The notes under the pieces: generated by a model
Databases searched by the model: none
Told to the model about the DNA's origin: nothing
What the model saw: the letters and a program-made list of their open reading frames with translations, nothing else
Position numbers and translations under genes: made by a program
In this document: in pieces, positions 1 through 5,674 of the stretch
Layout: each line of letters begins with the position of its first letter
Numbering within the stretch: position 1 is the stretch's first letter
NCBI GenBank assembly: GCA_002380675.1
Contig: DFWB01000341.1
Location: 1-5,674 of the forward strand
Direction of reading: 5' to 3'
Source: Akkermansiaceae bacterium UBA4145
Lineage (GTDB): Bacteria; Verrucomicrobiota; Verrucomicrobiia; Verrucomicrobiales; Akkermansiaceae
Length of the DNA stretch: 5,674 nt

Positions 1-1
1 C

Positions 2-967
2 CAGAGGCAACTCCTGGTGTATCTTCCCCAAGACTTCCACCCTTCTGAATCCCTACCCGTCCTGTTCTGCTTTCATGGCGGTGACGACTCCGCTGAGGAC
101 ATGATGCGCTTCACTGCAGACTTCCGACCCCTCGCCGATTCTGAACGGTTCATCGCGGTCTACCCACAGGGATTACTCTATGAGGGGTCGTCCTACTGGA
201 ACTCTGAGGGCCCTTACGACAATGGCACTGATGAAATCGGGTTTACCCGATCCATGATCGATTTACTCGTCAGAGATTACGCCGCAGACCCCGCCCGGGT
301 ATACGCCTGCGGCTTCTCCCTGGGCGGCAACCTCATGTGGGATCTTGCCTGCTATCTCGGCGATCAAGTTGCGGCCGTTGCCTCGGTCGCGGCGAGCATG
401 TGGGAGTGGACCCTAGAGGATTGCTCCACCACGAATCGCACTGGGATTCTCTCCATCCATGGAACCGAGGACACCTACAATCCCTACAACGGCAATCAGT
501 ATTCTATTTCCATGGGGAGCCTTAATACCCACTGGGCCTCTCTGAATGGCACGAACAAATCTCCGGTCACATCGACGGTCTCCCCCGGAGTCACCCGTTA
601 CCTCTGGGACAAGGGGGACGGCTGCCATACCGTAGAGCACTACCGCATCCAAAACGGCCCCCACTCGTGGCCTTCTTTCTCAAAGGAGGTGATCTGGGAG
701 TTCGTATCCCGTTACAACCTCTCGGGGCTCATCGGGTGCGGCTCGGAAGTCGAACTTGTCATCGATGGCTACAATCCGAAAACTCGACAATTGACCCTGA
801 ATGTCCGGAATCTGCCGGCTGGCAGCTTTGAGATTCGCCGGTCTTCGACAGGCTCTTTTCAATCTTTTCGACCCCGGATTGAGATCAATCAGAACACCGT
901 CTTCCCCCTCACCATCCCAAGCGTCCCCCGAGACACTTTGCTTCTTCAGATCTGGGAGCGCCCCTGA
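2..967 (+). CDS. PHB depolymerase / feruloyl esterase-like alpha/beta hydrolase, 5' partial
   Basis: This is a serine esterase of the alpha/beta-hydrolase fold, closest in style to the LpqC/PHB-depolymerase (Esterase_PHB) family, which hydrolyses polyester or aryl-ester bonds, usually outside the cytoplasm. The frame is open to the left edge: QRQLL precedes the GTG at 17, and a string of the form RxLLVYLP is normal family sequence, so that GTG is an internal Val and the true start and any signal peptide lie outside the window. Counting from that Val, the oxyanion-loop HGG is at 20-22, the nucleophile motif GFSLGG has Ser101, HGTED supplies Asp152, and GPHSWP supplies His216, so the triad is complete. 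Residues from about 241 form a short beta-rich tail ending near the stop; its RRSSTGSFQSF stretch resembles the C-terminal tails of verrucomicrobial secreted proteins (inference). The exact substrate cannot be told. No strong terminator follows. Confidence 0.85.
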   Translation, partial: QRQLLVYLPQDFHPSESLPVLFCFHGGDDSAEDMMRFTADFRPLADSERFIAVYPQGLLYEGSSYWNSEGPYDNGTDEIGFTRSMIDLLVRDYAADPARVYACGFSLGGNLMWDLACYLGDQVAAVASVAASMWEWTLEDCSTTNRTGILSIHGTEDTYNPYNGNQYSISMGSLNTHWASLNGTNKSPVTSTVSPGVTRYLWDKGDGCHTVEHYRIQNGPHSWPSFSKEVIWEFVSRYNLSGLIGCGSEVELVIDGYNPKTRQLTLNVRNLPAGSFEIRRSSTGSFQSFRPRIEINQNTVFPLTIPSVPRDTLLLQIWERP

Positions 968-1434
968 GACATAAGAACCCCAAGAACGGGCTCTTTCAGC
1001 GGCCCAGCCTCTCTCTGCCTTGGATTCCTACGAGGGACCCACTCGCCCGATTCCTCCAAAAGGGTCGCCCGTCTCATGAATCCTAAAGATTGATTCGAGT
1101 TCAAAAGGCCTTGGGAATTCACGCTGGTTTACGAGTAAGGCTGTTGAAGCAAGAACATAACCTTGCAGTGGTAGAGCACATCCAGCGAGAACGCCCCAAC
1201 AGGCTAACCAGACGGGCTTTCACTCCTGAAAAATAGCAGGAATTGCAAAAAGACTGTGGCGCGAAGCGATTCCGCGAAAAGCAGAACAGGTGGATAGCCC
1301 CCCTCCCGCCTTGCGTGTAGGTTAGACCAAACCATTGCAGTTCCTGCCCGTCACCCACCAAAACTAGAATCAAACCTGAATAAAAAACTACCGATCACGT
1401 TTTACGGTTAGAGAGACACCGACCTCCTTCGATT
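968..1434. other. 467-base stretch without a convincing gene
   Basis: No well-supported gene is visible between the esterase and the next ORF. No strong hairpin followed by a T-run was found after the esterase stop; only short stems such as GGGC/GCCC near 987-1004 can be drawn. On the + strand one frame is open from a TTG at 1090 to a TAG at 1234 and continues open in the same frame to a TAG at 1318, encoding a basic, Arg/Lys/Gln-rich peptide that could be a decayed gene but matches nothing I recognise. The minus-strand open frame at 1119-1373 is Cys- and Trp-rich in a way typical of non-coding translation. A TAGAAT at 1365-1370 resembles a -10 box for the downstream ORF but has no good -35 partner. 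CCTCCTT lies just upstream of the ATG at 1435. Confidence 0.5.
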
Positions 1435-1866
1435 ATGAACATCCCGGGCCATTTCAAATTCCTTCTGGACACAGTCGAGGAGACTGCACGCCAGACCGAA
1501 CCAATCCTCTACAGCGGAAGTAGTTCTCTTTGGGATGACATCGTGGATAGTTTTGAAGATCGAGAAAACAACGCAACTTATTGGCTTTTCTGCACCCGCT
1601 GGATGCGGGAACAACTTCTGACCGTCATGCATGGTGGATCTCCACGAGCACTTCTGGCCATCCTTTCGGTGCTCTGCCCGGACGAAATCCCTCCTCCGAG
1701 CCACGACGGCGAACCTTCAAAGGTGATGGAACGCCGGATCTCATCCCTTCTTCTTCCGATTCTGATGCTTGAGATTGCAACGCGAGTGAGGAACGCAGCT
1801 TCTGAGCGCCTCGGCCCCTATTGTTCGACCGTTGAGGCATTCCACCCTGAAGATCATCGAGACTAA
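1435..1866 (+). CDS. Hypothetical protein, 143 residues
   Basis: I do not recognise this protein. The ATG at 1435 is the first usable start after an in-frame stop at 1381-1383. The product is soluble-looking, with no signal peptide. Residues about 1-90 look largely helical and acidic at first (LDTVEETARQTEP, WDDIVDSFEDREN), with an aromatic stretch YWLFCTRWMREQLL near 49-62. A proline-rich link (DEIPPPSHDGEP) near 82-93 leads to a second helical segment, ISSLLLPILMLEIATRVRN, around 101-119. That segment contains charged residues and is more likely a buried helix than a membrane span. The start has no Shine-Dalgarno; instead CCTCCTT, the anti-SD sequence itself, sits 6-12 bases upstream. Antisense frames at 1408-1704 and 1625-1876 are also open but have less protein-like composition, so the plus strand is preferred. 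The gene faces the PLP enzyme with a 39-base gap. It could be a lineage-specific gene or, less likely, a chance ORF. Confidence 0.5.
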   Translation: MNIPGHFKFLLDTVEETARQTEPILYSGSSSLWDDIVDSFEDRENNATYWLFCTRWMREQLLTVMHGGSPRALLAILSVLCPDEIPPPSHDGEPSKVMERRISSLLLPILMLEIATRVRNAASERLGPYCSTVEAFHPEDHRD

Positions 1867-1905
1867 TACCTGGCATTCTGCATGACCGAGGCCCTCAGAT
1901 CCCGC

Positions 1906-3402
1906 CTAGCGAAGCGCCGAAAACGCACTCTTCAAGCGTGCAAGAAGCACCTCTTCTGGCTCCCTTCCCACTGAAACTCTCAGCAGCGCCTCACTCACTC
2001 CGCAGGAACGGGCCCATGCCATCTCCCGGTAATGAGCGAGCATTGTGTAGGGACACAACAGGGTATAGTCAGTGCCTAGACTGGGTCCTTTGCAAAACTG
2101 CATCGCTTCATACAGTGCAGCAGTTTTGTCGGCCTCCTTCAGAGTAAAGCTGATCAAGCCTCCAAAGCCACCGTTTGGACGGCGTATGGCCTCATAAGCT
2201 TCCCGGTCCGTAGAAGCGGGGTACCACACCTCCGAAACCTCGGGCTGGTCCGTCAGGAAACTAGCGACCTGTAATCCGTTACGATTGCATTCCGTCACTC
2301 TCGCGTGAAAATCAGAGGCATTTTGAACAAGGGCATCGCCATCCCGGTGGTAAAGGCGAGATCCCCCGGGGACCTCCCGCTCGAGGGCCTCTCGAAACTC
2401 ATCGGCAAATTGAGAATCATTCCGTAGTCGAATCGACCCTGCAAGAACATCACCCACTCCGGAAACCCATTTGGTCAAACTTGTTGAAGCGGCATCCGCG
2501 TAGGCCAAAGTATCAATATTAAGGTGGCTGCAAACCGTATCATCGACCAAGAGGGGCACTCCCCCCTCATGGCATGCGTCTGCAACCGCCCCGAGATTCA
2601 CCGTATGCAGTAACGGATTACTTGGCACCTCACAAAAAACTGCAGCATAGCGCCCAGACCTGATCCCTCGCAGGGCTTGCTCAAGTTCTTCTCCGGTCGC
2701 CTCATTGACGAAATCAACCCCTGCACCAAACTGCTCTTGAATCTTGAGAGCGTCCACATAAGGAAAACATAATTGGAGGGTCTTTAAGCCCGGCCGCCGC
2801 TCCGTGATAATTCGAAAAAGCGTGAAGATCGCAGCCATCCCACTTTCCAACAGGAATGCGTCCTGAGGATCTACCTCGAGAACCCTCGCCATCGACTCCC
2901 GTTGACCTCCTGCGAGCCCCGGATCAGTGTTCCTGCCGCTTATCAGGTCCTCTGCCTGACGGCTGCTGATAATTTCTCCCGTATGCCTCCAATAGTCCCG
3001 TGCTGCCGCGTAGCCTGATTCCGGCACCACTAGATGTGACCGCTCCTCGGATAGCTGTCGGACAGTGACACCAGCCTGTTCCGAAACGTAAGACGCAGCC
3101 CGCCGCGCGGCCTGTTCCGAGGAATAGGCTATCACTCTCTCCCCTTTGTTGGCAACCCGCGCTTCTACTCCCTCAAAATATCGAGCAGTAATGGGGTGGA
3201 TAAAAAATCGGGGGTATCCCGCTCGCATTCTTGCAACAATCGCCGCATCGTCCTCCTCATAGCCAATGACCGACTCCCAAGTGGGCAGACTGACGACACA
3301 GGCATGGGAGGAATCGGGCAGAGGGAAACCCACATCCTTCTCCTGCCACGCAGGGTCTCGCAGTAAGTCTCGCACCTGCGCTTTCTGACCCACCCTCGAC
3401 AA
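1906..3402 (-). CDS. Cystathionine gamma-synthase-like PLP enzyme, fungal-type long form
   Basis: This is a fold-type I PLP enzyme of the Cys/Met metabolism (trans-sulfuration) family. It most likely makes cystathionine from cysteine and an activated homoserine, or acts as the related homoserine thiol-lyase, in cytoplasmic methionine synthesis. Visible family marks are ESGMAAI at 186-192 (cofactor phosphate loop), EVPSNPLL at 258-265, VDDT at 286-289 with Asp287 for the pyridine nitrogen, the Schiff-base Lys311 in TSLTKWVSGVGDVLAGS, and RVSVGRE at 475-481 with the substrate-carboxylate Arg475. At 498 residues it is about 100 longer than bacterial MetB. The extra N-terminus carries HACVVSLPTW, VIGYEE and GYPRFFIHP, which I know from fungal cystathionine gamma-synthases (yeast Str2 type). 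The start is uncertain: TTG at 3402 follows an in-frame TGA, with GTG alternatives at 3393, 3375 and 3333. The last has the best upstream AGGAG but would remove conserved-looking N-terminal sequence. Activated substrate (succinyl, acetyl or phospho) cannot be decided. Confidence 0.88.
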   Translation of the reverse strand: MSRVGQKAQVRDLLRDPAWQEKDVGFPLPDSSHACVVSLPTWESVIGYEEDDAAIVARMRAGYPRFFIHPITARYFEGVEARVANKGERVIAYSSEQAARRAASYVSEQAGVTVRQLSEERSHLVVPESGYAAARDYWRHTGEIISSRQAEDLISGRNTDPGLAGGQRESMARVLEVDPQDAFLLESGMAAIFTLFRIITERRPGLKTLQLCFPYVDALKIQEQFGAGVDFVNEATGEELEQALRGIRSGRYAAVFCEVPSNPLLHTVNLGAVADACHEGGVPLLVDDTVCSHLNIDTLAYADAASTSLTKWVSGVGDVLAGSIRLRNDSQFADEFREALEREVPGGSRLYHRDGDALVQNASDFHARVTECNRNGLQVASFLTDQPEVSEVWYPASTDREAYEAIRRPNGGFGGLISFTLKEADKTAALYEAMQFCKGPSLGTDYTLLCPYTMLAHYREMAWARSCGVSEALLRVSVGREPEEVLLARLKSAFSALR

Positions 3403-3546
3403 AGCTCAAGATTCTTCGCACCCGAAGGTGGTATCCTTTGAATTACAAGCAGTCGGATTGAGTTTTCTTTGGTGCGATCGCCAGTATATTAGTATGGACA
3501 ACGAGGGCGACGACAAGAACACGCTCAGACTGGAATTACAGGCATT
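3403..3546. promoter_or_regulatory. Divergent intergenic region with candidate promoters
   Basis: These 144 bases separate the divergently transcribed PLP enzyme and protease and should hold both promoters. The only AT-rich patch is at 3483-3495. On the plus strand it offers TATATT (3485-3490), and on the minus strand TATACT (3488-3483), each 5/6 to the -10 consensus. Neither has a convincing -35 at 16-18 bases; the plus-strand candidate TTGAGT at 3458 is 21 bases away. The palindrome GCGATCGC lies at 3474-3481. If TATATT is the plus -10, transcription would start near 3497, just inside the possible leader ORF described separately, so both ideas cannot hold in full. No riboswitch-like or operator structure was recognised. 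Confidence 0.3.
3440..3544 (+). repeat. Imperfect 12-base direct repeat, GAATTACARGCA, two copies
   Basis: GAATTACAAGCA at 3440-3451 recurs as GAATTACAGGCA at 3533-3544, with one mismatch in 12 bases and a period of 93 bases. The second copy ends three bases before the GTG start of the protease and supplies its weak CAGG ribosome-binding stretch. The period is a multiple of three, and both copies read as ELQA in one open frame, so either a DNA-level signal such as paired regulator sites or a peptide-level echo is possible. With only two copies, chance remains a real alternative. Confidence 0.35.
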
Positions 3547-3550
3547 GTGA
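3494..3550 (+). CDS. Possible 18-codon leader ORF coupled to the protease
   Basis: An ATG at 3494 opens a frame of 18 sense codons (acidic MDNEGDDKN followed by TLRLELQAL) ending in TGA at 3548-3550. Its stop overlaps the protease GTG start in the arrangement GTGA, the geometry used for translational coupling. The frame is open further upstream to 3389, so TTG 3458 or GTG 3428 could serve as earlier starts. Against it, there is no Shine-Dalgarno before the ATG, the peptide matches no known family, and a nearby -10 candidate would start transcription after the ATG. It may be a coupling leader or an accident of a short intergenic region. Confidence 0.25.
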   Translation: MDNEGDDKNTLRLELQAL

Positions 3551-5199
3551 CGAGCCCGAAAAATAAATACTATCTCGGCATTGCGACCATCACTGCACTG
3601 GTTTTGGGATTTTGGCTCGTCCGGGACATCGTCGCTACCGTGAAGGGCAAACAGAACGCTGCCGATTCAGGGAGTCCTCGTCCCCATATCCAATTCGATA
3701 GACCCAATGCCCCCAGTAAAGCGCCGTGGCGCCACAATAGCCGGAAGGCCCCCGGGATCGACGAGATCTTGTTTGGCCTCCCCGGAGAGCGCATTGTCAG
3801 GTTCAAAGACGAAGAAGGCTACCGGAATTTCCTCACGCGTGTTGGGGAAACCAAGCTCAGAGTCCTCGGCCGCCTCGATAACCTGCGGGCCGTCCGCATC
3901 GGCTTCGACGACCGAGAGGATCTTGATGGTCTGCTGGACGATGAGAGCGCTCCCAACTTTCGCGTTTCAATTCCTGATCTTCCCCAAGTGGGGGCACAGC
4001 CAGGAGCAATAGGTTTTGGCAGAACCACCCTTGAGTGGCTCGGGGTCACAACCGACAACTCCGATTGGGGAGAAGGAGTGAGAATTGCCATGCTGGATAC
4101 TGGTGTCGGTCAACACGAAACCCTCGGGTCTCGTGTGCGGGAGATAGATCTGGTCAGCGGCAGCCAGCCCTCCAGCACAGAAATACACGGGCATGGCACG
4201 GCGGTTGCCGCTCTCATGGTAGGAAGAGACGGGATCAGTCAGGGAATCGTGCCTGCCGCCGATCTTCTTTCGATAAGAATTGCCGACGAGAACGGCAGCT
4301 CCAACTCGTTCCTTCTTGCGGAGGGAATCGTTCGAGCTGTCAATGAAGGGGCCCAAATTATTAACATCTCGATGGCATCCTACGGAGACAGCCTTCTCGT
4401 GCAGGACGCGGTTGCCTATGCGGGTGAGAAGCAGGTTCTTATCGTAGCCTCCGCTGGAAACGAAGGATACACTGTTCCGGCTTATCCGGCAGCCTATGAA
4501 AACGTAATCGCGGTCGGTGCAGTCGATGCCGCTGGTCAGCATCTCGCCTTTTCCAATACGGGCGATTCGATAGACGTGGCGGCACCAGGTTTTGAGGTAC
4601 TTGCTGCCTGGCCCGGCGAGGAATACACCAGTTTCACGGGCACCTCCGCCGCCGCCCCACTGGTTGCGGGTGCCCTCGGAGCGGCACTTACTGAAACTCA
4701 ATCCGGCCAATTACTCCCCCTTCAGGCCCAGTCCATTCTTGAGAGCAACCTGAACGCGTCGGGCGCCCCTGGCCACGACCCCTTCTACGGAGGCGGCACA
4801 CTGGACGTTGACCGCATGGTCAACGCATATACGGACGGCCGATTCGACCTCGCAGTGGCCTCTAACTGGTATCAAGAGCCAGGCCCCGACGATGTGGTGG
4901 GCACCCTTCAGGTAACCGTGCAAAACCAAGGGACTGAGGCGATCTCTGGCGCAAGCGTGGACGTCATTATCAATGATGACATCTTCAGCATGGCCCTCCC
5001 TCTTCTCCAGGAAGGCGGGTCTCATGTTGTCTCCCTTCCCGTAAACGAGCCGGAGGATAATCAGCAGATTGCAATCAGGAGCTCGATCAATCTGAACGGC
5101 AATCAGGATCGCGACCCAGGCAATAACGTGCTTGCTGGCAATATCGGATTAATCGATGAATCTCTCCAAGGCGCGGATAGCACACCAGAGCCTGACTAA
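3547..5199 (+). CDS. Membrane-anchored subtilisin-family (S8) serine protease with CARDB-like C-terminal domain
   Basis: This is a complete S8 endopeptidase, 550 residues, predicted to act on the outer face of the membrane or in the periplasm. Residues 1-8 are basic, and a hydrophobic segment at about 9-25 forms a signal anchor or signal peptide without an obvious cleavage site. A Pro-rich linker (about 42-70) leads to a propeptide-like region at about 80-145 (ERIVRFKDEEGYRNFL and following), probably an inhibitory chaperone that is removed on maturation. The catalytic domain spans about 160-425. It has Asp184 in AMLDTGV, His216 in HGHGTAVA, oxyanion Asn305 in ASAGNEG and Ser367 in TGTSAAAP, in the usual D-H-S order; the GTSMAAP Met is Ala here. 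Residues about 433-535 (FDLAVASNW, VTVQNQGTEAISGASVDV, DPGNNV) read as a CARDB-type beta-sandwich, which may bind substrate or another cell-envelope partner. The GTG start is the first start codon in frame after TAG 3490-3492, with only a weak CAGG before it. The 3' end overlaps the enolase-family gene by 4 bases. Confidence 0.93.
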   Translation: MTSPKNKYYLGIATITALVLGFWLVRDIVATVKGKQNAADSGSPRPHIQFDRPNAPSKAPWRHNSRKAPGIDEILFGLPGERIVRFKDEEGYRNFLTRVGETKLRVLGRLDNLRAVRIGFDDREDLDGLLDDESAPNFRVSIPDLPQVGAQPGAIGFGRTTLEWLGVTTDNSDWGEGVRIAMLDTGVGQHETLGSRVREIDLVSGSQPSSTEIHGHGTAVAALMVGRDGISQGIVPAADLLSIRIADENGSSNSFLLAEGIVRAVNEGAQIINISMASYGDSLLVQDAVAYAGEKQVLIVASAGNEGYTVPAYPAAYENVIAVGAVDAAGQHLAFSNTGDSIDVAAPGFEVLAAWPGEEYTSFTGTSAAAPLVAGALGAALTETQSGQLLPLQAQSILESNLNASGAPGHDPFYGGGTLDVDRMVNAYTDGRFDLAVASNWYQEPGPDDVVGTLQVTVQNQGTEAISGASVDVIINDDIFSMALPLLQEGGSHVVSLPVNEPEDNQQIAIRSSINLNGNQDRDPGNNVLAGNIGLIDESLQGADSTPEPD

Positions 5200-5674
5200 C
5201 ACTGTATTGCTGGATCAGGGAGAGGACGACTGATCTCATTAAGGCGGTATCCAAAGCCGCTGCCGGTGACACTATCGAGGACGATCCGTCCACTCCGCCT
5301 TCGATAAAGCCCAGGATGAACCGTTTCCTCGAACCTTGAGGCCTCTGGATAGAATTGCATCGAATTACTTTCCACGCCTCGGATTGTATTTACGTGAGCA
5401 GCAAGAAGAGCATGAGGTATTTGAGCCAGCATCGGGTTAGTAAGATCCTGCACCATGAGACTCATGCCATGAGCCTCTGCCCAACAACAGCTAAGAAGCG
5501 CACCTGTTTGCGTCTTGCACGTTTTCAATGCAACTCCGGTCCACCCGAGCTCGCGCCCCATCCTTACCAGCTTCCAATCGTGAGCGCTCTCGTCGAGGAA
5601 CAGAGGCTTGCGTGACGAAACCCCATTAACATCAATAGGATGCTCCTCGAGGTCGTAGGGGAAAGGCTGCTCCA
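5196..5674 (-). CDS. Enolase-superfamily (mandelate racemase / muconate lactonizing enzyme-like) protein, 5' partial
   Basis: The frame stays open from the TAG at 5196-5198 to the right edge, so the gene starts outside the window; the ATG at 5561 is internal. The 158 visible residues form the second half of an enolase-superfamily barrel and its C-terminal part. The first visible residues EQPF carry the strand-4 metal-binding Glu (residue 1), LFLDES carries the strand-5 metal-binding Asp (residue 27), and VALKTCK carries the Lys (residue 50) that serves as general acid/base in muconate lactonizing-type members. Later segments VQDLTNP, AAHVNTIRGVESNS, HPGLYRRRSG and GSGFGYR resemble homologues annotated as mandelate racemase-like in Planctomycetes and Verrucomicrobiota. 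Such enzymes abstract the alpha-proton of a carboxylate substrate using Mg2+ in the cytoplasm, performing racemisation, cycloisomerisation or dehydration. The specificity cannot be read because the N-terminal capping domain and the KxK motif are missing. Its 3' end overlaps the protease gene by 4 bases. Confidence 0.87.
   Translation of the reverse strand, partial: EQPFPYDLEEHPIDVNGVSSRKPLFLDESAHDWKLVRMGRELGWTGVALKTCKTQTGALLSCCWAEAHGMSLMVQDLTNPMLAQIPHALLAAHVNTIRGVESNSMQFYPEASRFEETVHPGLYRRRSGRIVLDSVTGSGFGYRLNEISRPLPDPAIQC

Noticed and set aside
17..19. GTG at 17 as the true start of the esterase
   Set aside because: The frame is open to the left edge and the preceding residues fit the conserved first beta-strand, so the gene starts outside the window.
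1160..1185. String GTGGTAGAGCAC resembling a tRNA D-arm
   Set aside because: No matching acceptor, anticodon or T-arm stems can be built around it and there is no GTTCRA T-loop at the right distance.
1290..1318. G-rich minus-strand tract (GGCGGGAGGGGGG) as a possible G-quadruplex
   Set aside because: Only short, uneven G-runs without four tracts of three; at best a two-layer structure, not enough to call.
1193..1326. GTTAGAC at 1320-1326 as a possible integron attC core site
   Set aside because: No matching RYYYAAC partner at the proper distance and no extended imperfect palindrome; no cassette or integrase context.
1119..1373. 84-residue minus-strand open frame in the gap
   Set aside because: It begins with TTG without a ribosome-binding site, is rich in Cys, Ser and Trp in the manner of chance translation, and resembles no family.
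3474..3481. GCGATCGC palindrome, the same as the cyanobacterial HIP1 octamer
   Set aside because: A single copy in the promoter region; HIP1 is meaningful only when highly repeated, and the gene content does not suggest a cyanobacterium.
3967..4710. 247-residue minus-strand open frame inside the protease
   Set aside because: It lies wholly antisense to the catalytic core of a clear S8 protease, and its sequence has no domain-like features; it is a shadow of the protease codon usage.
5559..5561. Minus-strand ATG at 5561 as the start of the enolase-family gene
   Set aside because: The frame continues upstream to the window edge with conserved EQPF and LFLDES motifs, so this Met is internal.

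Overview
The window looks like ordinary chromosomal DNA from a moderately GC-rich bacterium. It is most consistent with Verrucomicrobiota (Opitutales/Puniceicoccales-like) or a neighbouring PVC-group lineage. That placement is inference from protein style: an esterase with a short beta-rich tail of the kind common on verrucomicrobial secreted proteins, a fungal-type cystathionine gamma-synthase with the long N-terminal extension, an enolase-superfamily enzyme whose C-terminal half resembles planctomycete/verrucomicrobial homologues, and mostly weak or absent Shine-Dalgarno sites. No rRNA, tRNA, CRISPR array, insertion sequence or phage gene was found.

Layout from left to right. (1) 2-967 (+): C-terminal part of a PHB-depolymerase/feruloyl-esterase-like alpha/beta hydrolase, cut by the left edge. 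(2) 968-1434: 467 bases without a convincing gene. (3) 1435-1866 (+): a 143-residue protein of unknown function. (4) 1906-3402 (-): a complete trans-sulfuration PLP enzyme, convergent with the previous gene. (5) 3403-3546: a compact divergent intergenic region with AT-rich promoter candidates, a 12-base imperfect repeat, and a possible 18-codon leader ORF whose stop overlaps the next start. (6) 3547-5199 (+): a complete membrane-anchored subtilisin-family (S8) protease with a propeptide-like region and a C-terminal CARDB-like domain. (7) 5196-5674 (-): C-terminal part of an enolase-superfamily (mandelate racemase/muconate lactonizing enzyme-like) enzyme, cut by the right edge and overlapping the protease tail-to-tail by 4 bases.

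The genes do not form one operon: orientations alternate (+,+,-,+,-), so each probably has its own transcription unit or belongs to one outside the window. Two are predicted or likely cell-envelope/extracellular hydrolases (esterase, protease) and two are cytoplasmic metabolic enzymes. I see no sequence evidence that they act together, and no clear sign of a new multi-gene system. The points most worth a second look are the fungal-type N-terminus of the PLP enzyme, the coupled leader ORF and repeat in front of the protease, the orphan 143-residue protein with its odd start region, and the amber-interrupted open frame in the 968-1434 gap.
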